Of a stretch of 7,856 nucleotides of DNA, positions 1 to 5,908 are shown piece by piece. The translations under genes were made by a program, and so were the position numbers. The stretch is from Dyella_B sp966430775. GTDB lineage: Bacteria > Pseudomonadota > Gammaproteobacteria > Xanthomonadales > Rhodanobacteraceae. The notes beneath the pieces are model-generated. The model searched no databases. It was not told where the DNA came from and was given only the letters and a program-made list of their open reading frames with translations. How positions within the stretch are numbered: position 1 is the stretch's first letter; each line of letters begins with the position of its first letter. The stretch spans positions 1-7,856 of the forward strand of contig CBJMMB010000132.1 in assembly GCA_966430775.1 (NCBI GenBank), read 5' to 3'.

Positions 1-17
1 TCGCGTCGCTCGAACAT
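1..17 (-). CDS. Possible start of a further operon gene, cut by the window edge
   Basis: An ATG read on the minus strand at position 17 lies 8 bases beyond the stop codon of the TonB-like gene and would begin M-F-E-R-R before the sequence ends. The spacing matches the other junctions of this operon (9-10 bases). The stretch in front of it (GGATGAGTGACGCC) gives only a weak Shine-Dalgarno match, GGATGAG, overlapping the tonB stop. With five codons visible nothing can be said about function. A partner gene such as the TpsA exoprotein or another secretion accessory would fit the context, but this is speculation. Confidence 0.3.
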
Positions 18-25
18 GGCGTCAC

Positions 26-697
26 TCATCCAGGCCGATATCCACGCATCGCCACGCGCACCGGCATGCTCAAGCTCGCCGGCGGCGGCGTATCGATATG
101 CACGCCTTGCAGCACGTCGATCAGCGCGCGATCGGTGGTTTGCACGCCGCTGGGTTTCACCAGTTCTGCGCGCGTGATGTTGCCGCTGGGCGAAAGCCAC
201 AGATTCACGCGCACTTCGAAGACGAGGCGGCGTGTGCGGTCATCGCGTTGAATGGCTTCCTGCAGCGCATAGCTCAGGTATTGCTCGTAAGAGGAACCAC
301 CCACGCCGCTGCCGCCGCCGCTGCCCACCATGCCGCCGCCTTCGCCCGCGCCGATGTTGAAGGCGTCGTTGCCGGCCTGCGCGGGGCCATTGATGGTGAT
401 CTGCTTGGCGAGGTCGGGCGCCTTGGGCGCCTGCACCGGTTTCGCCGGCTCGGGCTTGGGCACTTCCTGCTTGACCTCTTCCACCTTCTTCGGCTCCGGC
501 GGCTTTTCCTTCGGCGGCGGAGGCGGCGGCGGCAACGGCGTGATGGTGGCGATGCGCGGGGCCGAGCGGCGCACGCCCACTTCGTGTCCCGCAAGCATCC
601 ATACCAGCCATGCCGCGGCAAGCAGCAGCACGAGCACGATGATGCGCCCGCGCCAGCGCTGCCATCGTGTCTGCTCGGGGTAAGCGGGCTCGAACAT
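26..697 (-). CDS. tonB: TonB-like energy transducer
   Basis: This 223-residue protein has TonB layout: a short cytoplasmic N-terminus, one membrane anchor (about residues 19-36), a proline/lysine/glutamate-rich periplasmic spacer (about 54-94, including a run of seven prolines), a glycine-rich hinge (about 117-135) and a compact C-terminal domain (about 137-219) with the motif WLSPSGNI at 167-174 and PPPA at 204-207. Such proteins carry proton-motive energy from ExbB-ExbD to outer-membrane partners. The gene begins 9 bases after the exbD stop and is the last complete gene of the operon, with a weak GAGAACC ribosome site. Oddities: the membrane segment lacks the Ser-xxx-His pair found near the start of the E. 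coli TonB anchor, and the only histidine (H38) is at its periplasmic end. The C-terminal domain resembles that of the STN protein encoded at 5206-5898. The domain class is fairly certain; the outer-membrane client is inferred to be the neighbouring TpsB. Confidence 0.85.
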   Translation of the reverse strand: MFEPAYPEQTRWQRWRGRIIVLVLLLAAAWLVWMLAGHEVGVRRSAPRIATITPLPPPPPPPKEKPPEPKKVEEVKQEVPKPEPAKPVQAPKAPDLAKQITINGPAQAGNDAFNIGAGEGGGMVGSGGGSGVGGSSYEQYLSYALQEAIQRDDRTRRLVFEVRVNLWLSPSGNITRAELVKPSGVQTTDRALIDVLQGVHIDTPPPASLSMPVRVAMRGYRPG

Positions 698-706
698 CGC
701 TGGTTC

Positions 707-1111
707 TCAGCTCGCTTGCTTGCCGGTCACCAGACCGACCTGCGTGAGTTCAAGACGGCGCAGCAGGTCGAGCACGTCGACCACCTTTTGATACTGCACG
801 TTGGAATCGCCCTTCACGATTACCGGGAAATCGGGCGAAAGCGCTTTCTGTTCGCGCAGCCGTTGTTCCAGTTCGCCCATCGTCACCGGGAAGGCGTCGA
901 GGAAAACCTGCCCCGTATCCGAAACAGTGATCGCCTTGGTCTGCGGCTTGGCCAGGCTCACCGACGCGCTGGCCTTGGGCAGGTTCACCTTGATGCCCTG
1001 CACCGCCGCGGTGGTCATGATGATGAAGATCACCAGCAGCACGTACGCCAGGTCCAGCATCGGCGTGATGTTGATGTCGTCGTAGGGCTTGTCTTCGTCG
1101 TGGGCTCGCAT
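707..1111 (-). CDS. exbD: ExbD/TolR-family proton-channel subunit
   Basis: This 134-residue inner-membrane protein has the usual ExbD size and layout: a short cytoplasmic N-terminus, one transmembrane helix (about residues 19-37) and a periplasmic domain (about 42-130). The family signature D-I-N-I-T-P-M-L-D is intact, and D20 matches the essential membrane aspartate of E. coli ExbD (D25) that takes part in proton translocation. A strong ribosome site (GGAGAG, 5 bases before the ATG) overlaps the TGA of the upstream exbB in the string TGAGGAGAGCGCCATG, which points to translational coupling. It presumably assembles with the ExbB fusion protein encoded just upstream and powers the TonB-like protein encoded just downstream. 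ExbD and TolR are hard to separate by sequence, but the tonB neighbour favours the Ton type. Confidence 0.93.
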   Translation of the reverse strand: MRAHDEDKPYDDINITPMLDLAYVLLVIFIIMTTAAVQGIKVNLPKASASVSLAKPQTKAITVSDTGQVFLDAFPVTMGELEQRLREQKALSPDFPVIVKGDSNVQYQKVVDVLDLLRRLELTQVGLVTGKQAS

Positions 1112-1121
1112 GGCGCTCTCC

Positions 1122-2936
1122 TCAGCTTTCCACCGTGGAGAGATCCATCGCGCGATGCAGTTCGGCCAGGCGCGTCACGAATTCGTCGACGAACACCTGC
1201 ATGTTCGCGGTGACCGCCTTGTTGCGCGTAAGCAGGTAGTTGTAGCCGAACAGCGCCGGAATCGCGACGAACAGGCCGGCGACCGTGGCGAGCAATGCGG
1301 CGGAAATGCCCGGCGCGATCGCGTTGATGTTGACGTCGCCAGCGGCGGCGATCGCGGCGAAGGTGATCATCACGCCCACCACCGTGCCGAGCAGGCCGAG
1401 GAACGGGCCGCCGGAAATTGCGATGGTCAGCATCACCATCGAGCGCGAAAGCGCCTGGTTTTCGCGCACCAGGGTGGAATCCATCACTGCGCGGATCGCT
1501 TCGATCGACTCGGAGGCGATCACCAGGCGGCCGTCTTCATCGCGGCGACGCCATACTTCCTTCGCACCCGTTTCGTACAGGCGATAGAGCGAAGAGCGCG
1601 CCAGCTCCTGCTTGATCGCCGGCGAGGCATGCTTGCCGGAAAGGCCGAGCAGGTTGCTGCCCAGTTCGCGATAGCGATGCAGGAAGCGCTCGTTCGCATT
1701 CGTCACCTGCGACACGTAGCTGCCACGCTGCCACATCACCAGCCAGGAGATGATCGCCATGATCGCCAGCAGGCCGATCACCACCCACGCATCCACCGTC
1801 ACCGATTTGACGATGATGCCGAAGTAGCCGAAGCCGAAGCCGGATTTTTTTTCGTCCTCGCCATAGGCGGCAAGCTTCGATTCCGCCCCTTGCGTCAGCG
1901 CGTTGGCGGCGATCATCGCCGCAGGGCGCGCCACGCGCGACAAGCGCAGCTCATCCATCTGGCCCACGAAGGCAGCGAACGGCACCGGCGTGGCGCCGGC
2001 GCTCGCCGCATCGCCGCCGACCGTGGCGCTGCCGCTCAACGCAGGCAGCGCAGCGGCGAGATTGCCGTACGGCTGACCGTTGACGTACAGCACGATCTGC
2101 CCGTTGCCAGCGGTCACCGCCAGATGCGTCCACTGGCCGGCCTTGAGCGGCGCGCCCGCGCTCGTGCGTTGCGGCACGCTGCCGCCATCCACTTCCACGA
2201 ACGGTGCGCCACCGTCGATGCCGATCAACAGCGCTTTGCCGTCCTGGCGATGGCCGTAAAGCAGCGTGGCGGTGGTCGGCAGCGCATCCAGCTTGATCCA
2301 TGCGCTGAAGCTGAAGCTGCCGCCCTCCTTGATATCGAGCGACGCGCTGGCCGGCAAGGTGAGCACGGTGGAACCGTCGAAGCGTCCGGCATTGCCGGCG
2401 ATGCCGCCATCCACGGTGCGCAGCGCGCCGCTTGTCGCATTGTTGCCATAGGCCGTCGCATCCTTCGGCGGCTGACCGCTCTGTTCGTCGAAGTGATACA
2501 CCAGCGTGTAGTCGGCATCAAACGTGGCGGCGCCGCTGCTCATCGCCGGCGCCTTGGCGTTGCCGTAATACATCCAGATGGTCTGCTGGCCGTTGGCCGG
2601 GAGATCGGTAACGTCGAGCCAGATCTGCGCCACGCCCATCACCGGATCGAAGTTTTCGATCTGGTAGTTCAGCGGCGTCTTGCCGTCCGGTCCGACGAAG
2701 CGCACGTCGGCGCCGTTCTTGGCCACGCCATCGAACTGGAAGTTGCCCGGATGCAGGCGGATCAGCAGCGGCATGCGCCCGACCGGCTGCGCGATGTTGC
2801 CGCCCTTGGGCGTGGTGTCCAGCGTGATCGGCTTGCGGTACGACCAGTCGTCGTTCCACCAGGAGGCCTCGCCGGCCATGCTCGGCCGCGGCAAGAGCAG
2901 CAGGCACAGGGTGCAAAGTAGGATGAAGTACCGCAT
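1122..2936 (-). CDS. exbB: DUF2341-LamG-ExbB fusion, proton-channel subunit with exported lectin-like ectodomain
   Basis: This 604-residue protein is more than twice the usual ExbB length (about 240). Residues 1-21 are a signal peptide ending S-M-A. Residues about 22-140 look like DUF2341 (start WWNDDWSYRKPI). Residues about 141-340 look like a concanavalin/LamG-type domain (LVYHFDE, GRFDGS and FSFSAWIKLD motifs, ending DELRLSR). A first membrane helix spans about 381-401. The MotA/TolQ/ExbB domain covers about 410-600, with two further helices near 500-530 and 541-568 (GLLGTVVGVM, then APGISAALLATVAGLFVAIPA). The N-terminus outside fits ExbB topology, so the lectin-like part would sit in the periplasm. 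The conserved threonines (T518, T551) are present, but A546 stands where E. coli ExbB has E176. The gene starts 34 bases after tpsB. ExbB proteins of this architecture are known next to two-partner-secretion loci; the role of the ectodomain is unknown to me. Confidence 0.92.
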   Translation of the reverse strand: MRYFILLCTLCLLLLPRPSMAGEASWWNDDWSYRKPITLDTTPKGGNIAQPVGRMPLLIRLHPGNFQFDGVAKNGADVRFVGPDGKTPLNYQIENFDPVMGVAQIWLDVTDLPANGQQTIWMYYGNAKAPAMSSGAATFDADYTLVYHFDEQSGQPPKDATAYGNNATSGALRTVDGGIAGNAGRFDGSTVLTLPASASLDIKEGGSFSFSAWIKLDALPTTATLLYGHRQDGKALLIGIDGGAPFVEVDGGSVPQRTSAGAPLKAGQWTHLAVTAGNGQIVLYVNGQPYGNLAAALPALSGSATVGGDAASAGATPVPFAAFVGQMDELRLSRVARPAAMIAANALTQGAESKLAAYGEDEKKSGFGFGYFGIIVKSVTVDAWVVIGLLAIMAIISWLVMWQRGSYVSQVTNANERFLHRYRELGSNLLGLSGKHASPAIKQELARSSLYRLYETGAKEVWRRRDEDGRLVIASESIEAIRAVMDSTLVRENQALSRSMVMLTIAISGGPFLGLLGTVVGVMITFAAIAAAGDVNINAIAPGISAALLATVAGLFVAIPALFGYNYLLTRNKAVTANMQVFVDEFVTRLAELHRAMDLSTVES

Positions 2937-2970
2937 GGTCGTTGAGCCTCTATCCGGAAATACGAAGGGG

Positions 2971-4590
2971 TTACAGTCCTGCCTTGACGCTGAAAAGCAG
3001 ATGCCCGTCGTGCGCCCTGGTCTGCACGCCGTTCCGCAACGGATAGGCGTATTCCAAGTCGCCGTTCAAATAATGGAAGACGGTGAACGAAGTGCCGACG
3101 CCGGTGCTGAGCAAGGTGAAACGCCCGCGCTGTTCGGGCAGCGGATCGATCAGCATCAGGCGCGCGCTATCGACGAACACGTGGAAACGCCAGTCGTTGG
3201 CGAACGATCCCAGCCAGGCGTGGATCGACGGCGTGCGCAATTCCACCGACGCGATGGCACCGTTGTCCGCGGTGTCTTCGGCCGACAGATAGCCGCGCAC
3301 GCTGCTCATGCCGCCGGCGGCGAACTGCTCGCTGGAAATCAGCGGTTGCGTGCTGGCCTGCGCGCTGGCGCGCGTGGCGACGGCGAAATCGCCGGCAAAG
3401 CTGCGCGCGTAGTTGAGATCCAGATGCAGATCAGCAAAGTTGTCGCGCGCGTTGTAGCGCTGGTTGTCGAACGCCTGGTTGCCGCTGCCCACGCCGCGCC
3501 AGCCGAAGTTGCCGGTCAGCGTGAAGCCGAGCGTGGATTTCTCGCCGCTGCGCTGGCCGGTGTAGGACGCCGACAGTGGGTAATACGTAAGCGGCGCCTG
3601 CAAGGTCTGCCCGCTGAGCGTGATGTTCTGTTCGAAATGCTTGCGGCTGATGCCGAACGACACCATCTGCGTGTAATCGCCGCCCAGCACCGGCAGTTGT
3701 TTCGTCGCCTGCAGGCTGACCGCATTGCCCTTGCCCAACACCGTGGTGCCGCCGAGCGTGTTGGCGTTGCTGTTGGATTTGTAGGCCGAGCCGAGCAGGC
3801 TCCACTCGGTATTGAACGGCGCCAGATACGACAGCGCATACACCTCGGTCGCATGGCGATCCTGTGGCGCCACGATGTAGGTGGCCGAAATCGTATGCCC
3901 CAGCTGCCACAGATTGTCGTAGCGGACGGAGGCAATGGTGCGCAGGTCCGGCGTATAGGCGCTATGGTCGTTGTTGACTTCGACGCTGCCGTGCAAGGGA
4001 TAGGTGTCGTCCACCTTGAGCGTCACGTCCATGGTCTGCGGCATGCTGCCCGGGCTGAGCAGCGGAACCACCTGCCGCCCGGGCTGCTTGTTGAGATCGG
4101 TGAGTTCCTTCTGCACCTGGTTGAAGTTGGGCACGTTGCCTTGCGCCAGCGACGGCACCGCGTCGCGGATTTCCTGCGGCGAGTGGTACTTCGCCCCTTC
4201 CACGCGCAAGCGCCCGATGCTGTTTTCCGTCACCTGCAGCAGGATCACGCCGTTCTTCACTTGCTGCGGCGGAATCTCCACCACCACCGATTGGTAGCCC
4301 TTGGACTGATACAGCTTTTGCAGCGCATCGCGTGCGGCGTGCACATCGTTCATGCTGCGGCCGGGGCCAAGGTACGGATCGACCGCGTTTTCGATGTCGT
4401 CGGCGGGCACCAGCGTATTGCCGCGCACCAGGTATTCGTTGATCTGGAAATTGGCCGGCGCGGAAGCGGGCGCCGGTGCGGCCTGTGTTTGCGTCTGCGC
4501 CGCCAGCGGAAACGCCAGCGCCAGGGCGATCAGCGCCGCCATCGGGCGCATCGAATGCGCCGCATTGCTTCCTCCGTGTCGCATGCTCAT
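2971..4590 (-). CDS. TpsB-type outer-membrane transporter (FhaC/ShlB/HecB family)
   Basis: This 539-residue protein is of typical length for the outer-membrane partner of two-partner secretion, which exports a large TpsA exoprotein. After a signal peptide (hydrophobic core about residues 18-30, cleavage near A-Q-T at 31) and an Ala/Pro-rich linker, two POTRA-like domains follow: about 48-121 (FQINEYLVRGNTLVP) and about 122-200 (IGRLRVEGAKYHS). Residues about 201-539 form the beta-barrel, with the hallmark VRGY tetrad at 431-434 of the inward-folded loop. It lacks the plug domain of TonB-dependent receptors. The first ATG (4590) is preceded by GAGGCGGCGC; a second ATG at codon 3 is equally possible. 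It is the first gene of the operon with exbB, exbD and tonB. Its last residue is Leu rather than the aromatic residue usual for outer-membrane barrels. It is related by context to P. aeruginosa PdtB. The TpsA substrate is not in the window. Confidence 0.9.
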   Translation of the reverse strand: MSMRHGGSNAAHSMRPMAALIALALAFPLAAQTQTQAAPAPASAPANFQINEYLVRGNTLVPADDIENAVDPYLGPGRSMNDVHAARDALQKLYQSKGYQSVVVEIPPQQVKNGVILLQVTENSIGRLRVEGAKYHSPQEIRDAVPSLAQGNVPNFNQVQKELTDLNKQPGRQVVPLLSPGSMPQTMDVTLKVDDTYPLHGSVEVNNDHSAYTPDLRTIASVRYDNLWQLGHTISATYIVAPQDRHATEVYALSYLAPFNTEWSLLGSAYKSNSNANTLGGTTVLGKGNAVSLQATKQLPVLGGDYTQMVSFGISRKHFEQNITLSGQTLQAPLTYYPLSASYTGQRSGEKSTLGFTLTGNFGWRGVGSGNQAFDNQRYNARDNFADLHLDLNYARSFAGDFAVATRASAQASTQPLISSEQFAAGGMSSVRGYLSAEDTADNGAIASVELRTPSIHAWLGSFANDWRFHVFVDSARLMLIDPLPEQRGRFTLLSTGVGTSFTVFHYLNGDLEYAYPLRNGVQTRAHDGHLLFSVKAGL

Positions 4591-4730
4591 GCGCCGCCTC
4601 GTGCTTGCGTCGATCTATCGGTGCCCAGCCATCGATACGTTCCCCATCGACGAGGCGAAGCTAACGCGCGCTCGATAACCGAATCGCGACAACGGCATGT
4701 CGGCTGCGCAACACGGCGTGCCAGCCCCCT

Positions 4731-4746
4731 GCCACATCCCTGTGGC
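4731..4746 (-). other. Short hairpin in the presumed tpsB leader
   Basis: GCCACA (4731-4736) and TGTGGC (4741-4746) form a perfect 6-bp inverted repeat with a 4-base loop. If the tpsB promoter lies upstream, this would be in the 5' leader of the secretion operon. No T-run follows it on either strand, so it is not a typical intrinsic terminator. It could be a chance hairpin. Confidence 0.3.
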
Positions 4747-4807
4747 GCTCGCGGTCCTTGCTGCCGATGTCTCGTTTGCCTGATCACGCAATGCGCATCC
4801 CGATCGC

Positions 4808-4824
4808 GACGGCTTTTGGCCGTC
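4808..4824 (-). other. Second short hairpin in the presumed tpsB leader
   Basis: GACGGC (4808-4813) and GCCGTC (4819-4824) form a perfect 6-bp inverted repeat around TTTTG (CAAAA in the minus-strand transcript). No T-run follows on either strand. Together with the hairpin at 4731-4746 it suggests a structured leader if the tpsB transcript starts upstream, but this depends on where that promoter is. Confidence 0.3.
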
Positions 4825-4897
4825 CATGTGCAAGAGTCAAAAAGTCCCCTCACGCGAACGCCAGGCGCTGCGCGTGATGCAACAAATCTTGAAAGGG

Positions 4898-4928
4898 CAT
4901 CCTTGCCCGTCCACGACATCCTTGCCCG
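4898..4928. repeat. Tandem pair of a 12-bp direct repeat
   Basis: CATCCTTGCCCG occurs at 4898-4909 and again at 4917-4928, 19 bases apart start to start (just under two helical turns). Two identical 12-mers this close in non-coding DNA are unlikely by chance and could be a paired binding site for a regulator of the tpsB operon on the minus strand, or a remnant of local duplication. Confidence 0.45.
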
Positions 4929-5032
4929 AATAGACCGCGCGCCCACCGCGCGACTGAACCTTGTCACGAAAAATTCATGGATCGGGCGTACACAGGACGT
5001 TCCGACATGCCGGTGTCATGTTTCTGGACACA

Positions 5033-5053
5033 CGACAGGCGACGCGCCTGTCG
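5033..5053. promoter_or_regulatory. Perfect 9-bp inverted repeat, candidate operator
   Basis: CGACAGGCG (5033-5041) and CGCCTGTCG (5045-5053) are exact reverse complements separated by ACG. It is the strongest dyad in the divergent region and lies about 95 bases before the ribosome site of the signalling operon. No T-run follows on either strand, so an operator for a dimeric regulator is as likely as an RNA hairpin. The cognate protein is unknown. Confidence 0.4.
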
Positions 5054-5095
5054 CTTATGGGAAGGCGCGGGGCAAAAACGTTTTCACGCGATTCA

Positions 5096-5113
5096 CTGTC
5101 ACATTCCGGGCAT
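5096..5113 (+). promoter_or_regulatory. Candidate Pho-box-like sequence
   Basis: CTGTCAC (5096-5102), ATTC, then CGGGCAT (5107-5113) resembles the PhoB box layout of two 7-mers CTGTCAY separated by an A/T-rich four-base spacer: the first half matches 7/7, the second 5/7. A weaker version, TTGTCAC-GAAA-AATTCAT, lies at 4961-4978. PhoB is known to influence VreI-type signalling in P. aeruginosa, which is why I looked. There is no good -10 element at the expected distance, so this is a weak candidate. Confidence 0.2.
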
Positions 5114-5131
5114 AGCCTTTAGGGCTTGTCC

Positions 5132-5177
5132 AAGGAGGCCATACAACGTGCGGCGCTTTCGTAACAAAGGGTCTTGA
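5132..5177 (+). other. Strong ribosome site plus 9-codon frame that runs out of phase with the STN gene
   Basis: AAGGAGG (5132-5138) is the best Shine-Dalgarno sequence before the signalling operon. The first start after it is GTG at 5148, which reads V-R-R-F-R-N-K-G-S and stops at TGA 5175-5177. The STN protein frame is one base ahead and continues, without a stop, as K-G-L-E-Y-F-A-I-R-W-F-A-A into ATG 5206. Joined by a one-base shift near the AAAGGG run (5166-5171), the two pieces make a normal signal peptide with a basic start. This is either a real short leader frame, a frameshift site, a frameshift mutation or a sequencing error. Confidence 0.5.
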
Positions 5178-5205
5178 GTACTTCGCCATTCGATGGTTCG
5201 CGGCC

Positions 5206-5898
5206 ATGCTTTTATGTTCCACGCTGTGTCTGGCATCTCCTGCGGTAGCGGTTTCCGGCCCATATCAAGGCGCCACCGCGCAGCCCGACGACACCATTGC
5301 GTTCGACATACCTGCGCAACCGCTGCTGACGGCGTTGCGAAGCTATAGCGAGCTCACCGGGCAAGCGGTGCTGGTGGACGATGCGTTGGCGGCAGGACGG
5401 CGCGCCTCCGTCATCCACGGCCGGTACGACAAGATCGAGGCGTTACAGAAGTTGCTTGCAGGGACCGGGCTGGTCGCCAGTTACTCCAGCGACCAGGCGT
5501 TTACGTTGAAGCTCGCGGAGCCGGGCGCAACCGTCGCAAGAACGGTGCGCGAAACACCGGAAAGCCTTGGGGTGGAGGAAAACCAAGCCGTGCTCGAACA
5601 CTATGCAGGAAAGATCCAGCAGCCCATCGAGGCGGCCCTGTGCCAATCCGCGCAGACGCGACCGGGCACCTATCGGCTTGCCTTGCAGATATGGATCGCC
5701 CCGTCGGGACGTATCGAGAAAACCCATTGGCTGAGTCCCATCGGCAGCCAGCGCGGCGATGAAGTGCGGCGCGCCCTGAACGGACTGGCGCTGGAACCGC
5801 CGCCCGCCGGCATGCCGCAGCCGATCACGCTGCTGCTGCTGCCCAGGCATGCGGCCGACGTGCCGGACTGCGCGGCAACTTCGTCGTCCGTGCATTGA
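5206..5898 (+). CDS. Periplasmic STN-domain signalling protein with TonB-like C-terminal domain (VreA-like)
   Basis: Read from the first in-frame ATG, this 230-residue protein has a hydrophobic signal segment (about residues 1-16), an STN domain (secretin/TonB N-terminal short domain, about 31-105, FDIPAQPLLTAL...DDALAAG) and a second domain (about 131-213) with WIAPSGRI at 163-170 and PPPAG at 198-202. The latter resembles the C-terminal domain of the TonB-like protein encoded at 26-697. STN domains of TonB-dependent receptors normally signal to a FecR-type anti-sigma factor; here the barrel is absent. That matches the architecture of P. aeruginosa VreA, the receptor-like protein of the PUMA3 system. 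The sigma and anti-sigma genes follow directly. ATG 5206 has no ribosome site and a signal peptide without positive charges, and the true N-terminus may begin at GTG 5148 through a one-base shift. Domain assignment is firm for STN, moderate for the TonB-like part. Confidence 0.85.
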   Translation: MLLCSTLCLASPAVAVSGPYQGATAQPDDTIAFDIPAQPLLTALRSYSELTGQAVLVDDALAAGRRASVIHGRYDKIEALQKLLAGTGLVASYSSDQAFTLKLAEPGATVARTVRETPESLGVEENQAVLEHYAGKIQQPIEAALCQSAQTRPGTYRLALQIWIAPSGRIEKTHWLSPIGSQRGDEVRRALNGLALEPPPAGMPQPITLLLLPRHAADVPDCAATSSSVH

Positions 5899-5908
5899 GG
5901 CTGCGGCG

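Larger units (their letters stand above)
4591..5147. other. Divergent intergenic region between the secretion operon and the signalling operon
   Basis: About 560 bases separate tpsB (minus) from the STN/sigma/anti-sigma operon (plus). I see no convincing gene here: open frames exist on both strands, but they lack ribosome sites, recognisable domains and plausible composition. The region is where the promoters of both operons must lie. It holds two short hairpins (4731-4746, 4808-4824), a 12-bp direct repeat (4898-4928), TGTCAC/T motifs at 4962, 5014 and 5097, a 9-bp inverted repeat (5033-5053) and a 10-bp palindrome AAAACGTTTT (5075-5084). I could not identify a confident sigma-70 or ECF promoter by eye. 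Confidence 0.7.

Noticed and set aside
512..533. Simple GGC-rich repeat as a possible regulatory or unstable element
   Set aside because: It simply encodes the proline run of the TonB spacer on the minus strand and is common in such genes.
8..697. Identical GCTCGAACAT at 8-17 and 688-697
   Set aside because: Both are the M-F-E start codons of consecutive frames; a 10-base match at gene starts is not enough to claim a repeat.
1089..2921. 610-codon plus-strand frame opposite the exbB fusion gene
   Set aside because: Rich in His/Arg/Ala with no domains and no ribosome site; it is an antisense shadow in GC-rich DNA of a clearly conserved minus-strand gene.
4615..4833. 72-codon minus-strand frame upstream of tpsB
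   Set aside because: No Shine-Dalgarno in front of its ATG and no recognisable pattern; considered a chance frame.
4587..4967. 126-codon minus-strand frame in the divergent intergenic region
   Set aside because: Arg/Ser-rich, no ribosome site, overlaps the tpsB start; nothing supports it as a protein.
2680..5115. 811-codon plus-strand frame covering tpsB and the intergenic region
   Set aside because: No recognisable domain and His/Arg/Gln-rich composition; it overlaps the well-supported tpsB gene in antisense.
4921..5147. Specific ECF promoter for the sigma factor upstream of either operon
   Set aside because: I could not find a pair of elements at proper spacing that stands out from background, so none is claimed.
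5849..5908. Longer N-terminus for the ECF sigma factor from ATG 5849
   Set aside because: It would overlap the STN gene by 50 bases and add a basic stretch outside the sigma-2 domain; ATG 5909 has a well-placed TGAGG.
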